This document shows positions 4,727-8,397 of a stretch of 8,397 nucleotides of DNA, piece by piece. Positions within the stretch are counted from its first letter, which is position 1, and the number at the start of each line of letters is the position of its first letter. The notes beneath the pieces were generated by a model that saw only the letters and a program-made list of their open reading frames with translations, had not been told where the DNA came from and did no database searches. The position numbers and the translations under genes are program-made. The stretch spans positions 1 through 8,397 of the forward strand of contig CAMBZY010000120.1 in NCBI GenBank assembly GCA_945872325.1, in the 5' to 3' direction. The stretch is from Candidatus Kuenenia stuttgartensis. GTDB taxonomy: Bacteria; Planctomycetota; Planctomycetia; Isosphaerales; Isosphaeraceae.

Positions 4727-7480
4727 ATGGACATTCAAGTTCGATTCCCCTCCGCGGGACGTATTGACGTATATAGCGACACCTTATTTGGTGATCTGGC
4801 AGGCTCCCGTGCCCGCCAATTCGTGGAACGCGTGATGCGGGCCCATGAAGTGACCGGTGTGACGGTGCGAGGCCGCGATCTCAGGGGCCGAAACGCCCGC
4901 GCTGAGATCACTTTCAACCATTCAAAACATCATTCTGATCATGTCCTTCAACAGGTGATCGCTCATCTGGCAGCACCTGATCCCATTGCAGCACCTGTGC
5001 ATGCGACTGAAACGCACCGACATGAACAGCAAAGTTCTGCCCCAAAGCAGTCCAAGAACGGTAAGGCGAAATCTGCTGCCGGAACAGACGGCATTGATAC
5101 CGCTTCCACGGCTACCCTGCTGGCCGAACCGCCTGAAGTGAAGCCGATCCCGACCACTTCGCGCCGCGAATCTGTCGTTCCTCCAAGATCCAATGGAACG
5201 CCCGCCAATCCTGACTGGCTGGACCGTCTCTGGCCTCACGAATTCCCCCACTTTGGTCAGCTTGAACTGGCGAAGCCGGAAGGTGAGAAAACCGAGCGTC
5301 ACCATATTCTTACGTTCAATAAGAACGGCGAACTGGTCACCGCCTGGTCGATTTTGATGGATCAGCCCGGCAAGCTGAAGCTGCGAAACACATCGCTTTA
5401 TCGCCGCAAAGAAGTTTGTCAGGTCATTGAACGCGAGCTCATGAGCGTTCTCGGGGTGGACAGCTATAAGACGAACTCCCTGACATCCACGCTCTCTCTG
5501 ACTTACAACCCCCGCCAGATCAAGCGTGAGCAAGTTCTCGAACTTCTCGATCACGCCATTGTTCAGGCAGAAGTCCCAGCCCGGCTCGATAAACTCGACC
5601 TCCAACTGCCGATCGCCACAGGCTCGATTTTCCTCGCCGCCCTGGCTCAGTTTTCGGTGCCCGTTTTACTTCCAGTCGCTGGACTGGTTTTCGCTTACAG
5701 CTCGATCACGACATTCAAAGAAGCATATGTTACGCTCTTCAAAGAGAAGCGTTTAGGCGTGGATGTGCTTGATGCCATTGTGGTTGTGGGATGTATGCTC
5801 ACGGGTTCGATCTTCGCCGGTGCCGTTCTTTGCTGGTGTCTCTCGCTGGGCCGACTGCTGGTCAAGAAGACTCAGGACGACTCCAAGAAGCTGCTTATGA
5901 ACGTCTTCGGGAAACAGCCCCGATTCGTCTGGCTGCTGAAGGACGGAGTAGAAGTCCAAGTGGCACTTGAGAAGCTCAAGTCAGGCGACATCGTGGTGGT
6001 CAACACCGGCGAAACCGTGCCTGTGGACGGCATTGTGCATTCCGGCATTTCGATGATCGACCAGCACGCCTTGACCGGTGAATCCACACCGGCTGAAAAG
6101 GGACCTGGCGACCGCGTCTTTGCCTCGACCGTTCTGGTGGCCGGTAAAATCGAGATTGCTGTCGAAAATTCAGGTACCGAAACGGCTTCTGCCAAGATCG
6201 GCAAAATCCTGAACGACACAGCCGGTTACAAACTGACTTCCCAAAACAAAGGCGAAGCTCTTGCAGATAAAGCGGTTGTCCCAACCCTGGCTATTGGTGC
6301 GACAGCCCTGGCCACATTGGGCCCAGCCGGCGCCATTGCAGTTCTGAACAGCGACTTCGGGACCGGGATCCGGATGGCTGCTCCATTGGCCCTGTTGTCG
6401 AACCTCGCCCTGGCTGCCCAGAAGGGAATTCTGATCAAGGACGGACGAGCCCTTGAGCAGATGAACGAAGTGGACACCTTCCTGTTCGACAAGACCGGGA
6501 CCCTGACACGTGAACGTCCGGAAGTGGGCCGGATTTATTCGACCGACGGCTATTCGGTTGAGCAGATCATGACCTGGGCCGCTGCTGCCGAGAACCGATT
6601 CTCGCACCCGATTGCCAAGGCCATTCTGCACAAGTTCGAAGAGATGAACCTGACGATGCCAACGGTGGACGACTCCCAGTACACCATGGGCTTCGGGATC
6701 ACGGTGAAGATCGACGGCAAGACGATTCGCGTCGGCAGCCCTCGATTTATGACCATGGAAAACATCCCGATTCCTGACGACATGAAGGTGGCTCAGGATT
6801 CAGCCCACGGCGATGGAAATACGATGGTCATGGTGGGTGTGGACGACCATCTGGGCGGAGCGATCGAGCTTCAGGCTGCGATCAGGCCTGAGGTGATTGA
6901 AATCATCGCTGGCTTGAGGAAGCGTGGGATCAAGCATCTGGCGATCATTTCGGGCGACCACGAAACGCCGACCCGGAAACTGGCGGAATCTTTGGGCATG
7001 GACCGCTATTTTGCTCAGGTTTTGCCTCAGGACAAAGCCGATTATGTCGAAAAACTTCAGAAGGAAGGCCGCAAGGTCTGTTTCGTGGGCGACGGGATCA
7101 ACGACTCGATCGCTCTGAAAAAGGCCAACGTTTCCATCTCTCTGCGTGGTGCCAGCACGATTGCCACGGACACAGCCAACATTGTGTTCATGGAAGAAGG
7201 GCTGACGAAGCTTCTGGACGTGCGGGACATTGCCCGCAGCCTCGACCATAACATCAAGCGTAGCTGGACGATGATCATCATCCCCAATGCCTTGTGTATC
7301 GTCGGTGCGTTCACCCTGGGCTTCGGTGTCATGACCAGCGTTCTGATGAACAACGTGACGGCCATTGCAGCACTTGCCAACGGGATGGCTCCGCTGCGAC
7401 AACTCAAGCATATCCGTGCCGAGCAAGAGCTTGAGCGCGAAATGAGGCTGATTCATGGCTTCGAAAGAAAAACTGTATGA
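4727..7480 (+). CDS. P1B-like heavy-metal/cation-translocating P-type ATPase with two degenerate HMA-like domains
   Basis: This is a 917-residue membrane pump. I chose ATG 4727 over the TTG at 4718, which overlaps the previous stop. Residues 5-80 and 192-280 are two HMA-like folds (the second has Q-P-G-K-L-K-L-R as in HMA_2-type domains), without CxxC. The linker at 83-185 is Ala/Pro/Lys-rich. His residues cluster at 65, 68, 69, 72 and 92, 97, 99. Eight membrane helices follow in P1B order: four at 295-377, two at 517-562 and two at 846-887. The catalytic set is intact: T-G-E-S (450-453), phosphorylated D588 in D-K-T-G-T-L-T, H-P (627-628), S-G-D-H and G-D-G-I-N-D (788-793). The membrane Cys-Pro-Cys site of metal pumps is replaced by D-F-G-T-G-I-R (543-549), and C-W-C sits at 369-371. 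ATP-driven export of a cation is inferred; the ion is unknown. Confidence 0.93.
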   Translation: MDIQVRFPSAGRIDVYSDTLFGDLAGSRARQFVERVMRAHEVTGVTVRGRDLRGRNARAEITFNHSKHHSDHVLQQVIAHLAAPDPIAAPVHATETHRHEQQSSAPKQSKNGKAKSAAGTDGIDTASTATLLAEPPEVKPIPTTSRRESVVPPRSNGTPANPDWLDRLWPHEFPHFGQLELAKPEGEKTERHHILTFNKNGELVTAWSILMDQPGKLKLRNTSLYRRKEVCQVIERELMSVLGVDSYKTNSLTSTLSLTYNPRQIKREQVLELLDHAIVQAEVPARLDKLDLQLPIATGSIFLAALAQFSVPVLLPVAGLVFAYSSITTFKEAYVTLFKEKRLGVDVLDAIVVVGCMLTGSIFAGAVLCWCLSLGRLLVKKTQDDSKKLLMNVFGKQPRFVWLLKDGVEVQVALEKLKSGDIVVVNTGETVPVDGIVHSGISMIDQHALTGESTPAEKGPGDRVFASTVLVAGKIEIAVENSGTETASAKIGKILNDTAGYKLTSQNKGEALADKAVVPTLAIGATALATLGPAGAIAVLNSDFGTGIRMAAPLALLSNLALAAQKGILIKDGRALEQMNEVDTFLFDKTGTLTRERPEVGRIYSTDGYSVEQIMTWAAAAENRFSHPIAKAILHKFEEMNLTMPTVDDSQYTMGFGITVKIDGKTIRVGSPRFMTMENIPIPDDMKVAQDSAHGDGNTMVMVGVDDHLGGAIELQAAIRPEVIEIIAGLRKRGIKHLAIISGDHETPTRKLAESLGMDRYFAQVLPQDKADYVEKLQKEGRKVCFVGDGINDSIALKKANVSISLRGASTIATDTANIVFMEEGLTKLLDVRDIARSLDHNIKRSWTMIIIPNALCIVGAFTLGFGVMTSVLMNNVTAIAALANGMAPLRQLKHIRAEQELEREMRLIHGFERKTV

Positions 7481-7775
7481 GAGGCCACTGAAACGGACTC
7501 TGGATGACCAGCTCAAAGCCGAGATTCTTCATCTGTTTGAATCAAAGCGTCAAATGCTCCCCTCAGGAGTTGAGATGAAATGGCACCCTAAAGATCCCGT
7601 TTTAGCCCTTCGCGGACCCATGGGAGTGGCCTTCTATGTCCACTTCCATGAGACCAGAGAACTCATGGAAGTCTATGCTGAACTTGGCTTTGCGGCCCGT
7701 CAGTTGGTCACCGAGACGCACCGCAGCCAGGCCAGAGATATGATCCACGAGATCGCCGAAGAACTAGCCCTTTAA
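7455..7775 (+). CDS. Small soluble protein translationally coupled to the ATPase (106 aa); possible polyhydroxyalkanoate-granule-region-like fold
   Basis: The start overlaps the last 26 nt of the ATPase gene in another frame, with GAGG 7 nt before the ATG. The two are therefore almost certainly made together. The product has no membrane segment or signal. It runs: N-terminal helix (T-L-D-D-Q-L-K-A-E-I-L-H-L-F-E), two or three strands (V-E-M-K-W; V-L-A-L-R-G-P-M-G-V-A-F-Y-V-H-F-H), then M-E-V-Y-A-E-L-G-F-A-A-R-Q-L and a C-terminal helix (M-I-H-E-I-A-E-E-L). This order resembles the short PHA_gran_rgn family (PF09650, 'polyhydroxyalkanoic acid system' proteins), but the identity by eye is low. 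A role as a cytosolic partner of the pump is equally possible. The H-F-H-E motif could bind metal. Confidence 0.8.
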   Translation: MASKEKLYERPLKRTLDDQLKAEILHLFESKRQMLPSGVEMKWHPKDPVLALRGPMGVAFYVHFHETRELMEVYAELGFAARQLVTETHRSQARDMIHEIAEELAL

Positions 7776-7830
7776 TGGACTGAACAGGATCTCCTGATGA
7801 TTCGCATCGGGAGAGCTCCGACAGGTTTTG

Positions 7831-7855
7831 GTCAGGAAACGATCCGTTTCCTGAC
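7831..7855 (+). other. Perfect 11-bp hairpin between the 106-aa gene and the next gene
   Basis: GTCAGGAAACG (7831-7841) and CGTTTCCTGAC (7845-7855) are exact complements around the three-base loop ATC. No T-run follows on either strand, so it is not a classical terminator. It lies 55 nt after the previous stop and 45 nt before the next ATG, the same kind of place as the 4058-4083 hairpin. It may protect or end part of the transcript, or be a binding site. Confidence 0.6.
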
Positions 7856-7899
7856 AAGAACTTGTCCATCCTTAACGGATTCGACTGCTCCAGAAAAAC

Positions 7900-8397
7900 A
7901 TGGCAACGGTCACAGATCCCCCTCACTCCCGTCAGGATTCAGCTCAGGTGGAACCAAGTCGTTCCATCATGGGTCATCTTGCATTTCCAGAAACGGCGGA
8001 CGGGCAAAGTCCAGTCATTTCGCGGATCGAGTGGACTGGCCCTGCCCTTAACATTCACTCGAGCCAGCTTTTTAGTTGGGCCGCCGGCACGGAATCGAAC
8101 GATCGCAAGGGTCTCAAAAACCTCATCGAGCGGCTCTTCCGCTCACCTGCCGTCAAAACTTGCAACATTGACCGTAATTTTCAGAAGCTGACAGTCCACC
8201 TGACGGATGGCTTTTTAACCACCCCTCTGGTGCTCAGCCAGATCACTCAGGCACTGTCGGATTCCCGCCTGGAACTGGTCCAATCGAATGCCCCTGTGGC
8301 CATCTGGGATGAAGCCCCAGCGGGCTCATTTACCGTATCGCGCGAAGGCCATCTCCTGACCACGTGGCAGGTTCTGGAAGATTCGCCGTCTAAGATC
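7900..8397 (+). CDS. N-terminal part of a second protein with tandem HMA-like domains, probably a paralogous P-type ATPase (3' end outside window)
   Basis: The frame is open from 7876 to the last base; from ATG 7900 it gives 166 residues with no stop. Other overlapping frames here end sooner and look like shadows. Residues 50-122 resemble the first HMA-like domain of the ATPase upstream (L-N-I-H-S-S-Q-L-F, then I-E-R-L-F-R-S-P-A-V, ending S-Q-I-T-Q-A-L-S). Residues 146-166 (V-S-R-E-G-H-L-L-T-T-W-Q-V-L-E-D-S-P-S-K-I) match ATPase residues 197-217 with 8 of 21 identities, including the invariant-looking G-x-L-x-T-x-W. The long linker of the ATPase is missing here. No CxxC is present. A second pump is the best guess, because this domain pair precedes the pump core in its neighbour; a stand-alone HMA-like protein is the alternative. 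The ribosome binding site is weak, and ATG 7969 is another possible start. Confidence 0.72.
   Translation, partial: MATVTDPPHSRQDSAQVEPSRSIMGHLAFPETADGQSPVISRIEWTGPALNIHSSQLFSWAAGTESNDRKGLKNLIERLFRSPAVKTCNIDRNFQKLTVHLTDGFLTTPLVLSQITQALSDSRLELVQSNAPVAIWDEAPAGSFTVSREGHLLTTWQVLEDSPSKI

Noticed and set aside
4922..5605. 227-codon minus-strand frame within the ATPase gene
   Set aside because: Antisense to the HMA-like domains and linker; composition typical of a shadow frame.
6800..7516. 238-codon minus-strand frame within the ATPase gene
   Set aside because: Antisense to the conserved GDGIND region and last helices; no independent evidence.
8079..8115. tRNA-like minus-strand T-loop (GTTCGATTC)
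   Set aside because: The flanking bases do not form the 5-bp T-stem, no acceptor or anticodon arm can be drawn, and it lies inside a coding frame.
7797..8191. Plus-strand frames starting at 7797 and 7862
   Set aside because: They overlap the frame from 7900, which stays open to the end and matches the ATPase N-terminal domains; these two stop early and match nothing.
1..8397. CRISPR array, insertion sequence or attachment site
   Set aside because: No regularly spaced repeats, transposase-like frame, terminal inverted repeats or integrase were seen.

Overview
The window looks like the chromosome of a planctomycete (Planctomycetia, perhaps a Planctopirus- or Schlesneria-like lineage). This rests on the style of the genes, namely a secreted 3-keto-disaccharide hydrolase/DUF1080 protein next to an aldehyde dehydrogenase and Ala/Pro/Lys-rich linkers, and on moderate G+C. 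It is an inference; no taxonomic marker is present.

Left part (1-3318), ordinary genome: the C-terminal end of an RNase R-type exoribonuclease (+ strand, ends 810) with a good intrinsic terminator behind it. It faces a convergent minus-strand pair: a secreted DUF1080 protein (3318 to 2539) followed 60 bp later by a succinate-semialdehyde-type aldehyde dehydrogenase (2478 to 1003). A divergent intergenic region (3319-3716) carries a candidate promoter for the rightward genes and an imperfect inverted repeat.

Right part (3717-8397), the interesting part: a same-strand cluster built around a P-type ATPase. In order it holds a 106-aa small membrane protein; two hairpins; a 109-aa small membrane protein with a glycine-rich N-terminal helix and an Ala-rich amphipathic tail; a possible 60-aa ORF; a 917-aa P1B-like P-type ATPase; a 106-aa cytosolic protein overlapping the ATPase stop; a strong 11-bp hairpin; and the start of another gene, open to the window end. 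The N-terminal half of that last gene repeats the two degenerate HMA-like domains at the N terminus of the ATPase, so it probably encodes a second, paralogous pump or a free-standing HMA-like partner.

The ATPase keeps all the catalytic motifs of the superfamily (TGES, DKTGTLT, HP, GDGIND). It lacks the Cys-Pro-Cys-type metal motif in the membrane and the CxxC motifs of ordinary HMA domains. It has instead a D-F-G-T-G-I-R segment, a C-W-C motif in another membrane helix and a His-rich linker, so its substrate cannot be read from the known P1B classes. The small membrane proteins beside it recall, in architecture and gene order, the PacL (DUF1490) partners of mycobacterial CtpC-type pumps, although no sequence homology is claimed. 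The working model is a multi-component cation-export or compartment-loading platform: pump, two helical membrane scaffolds, a translationally coupled soluble protein and possibly a second pump.
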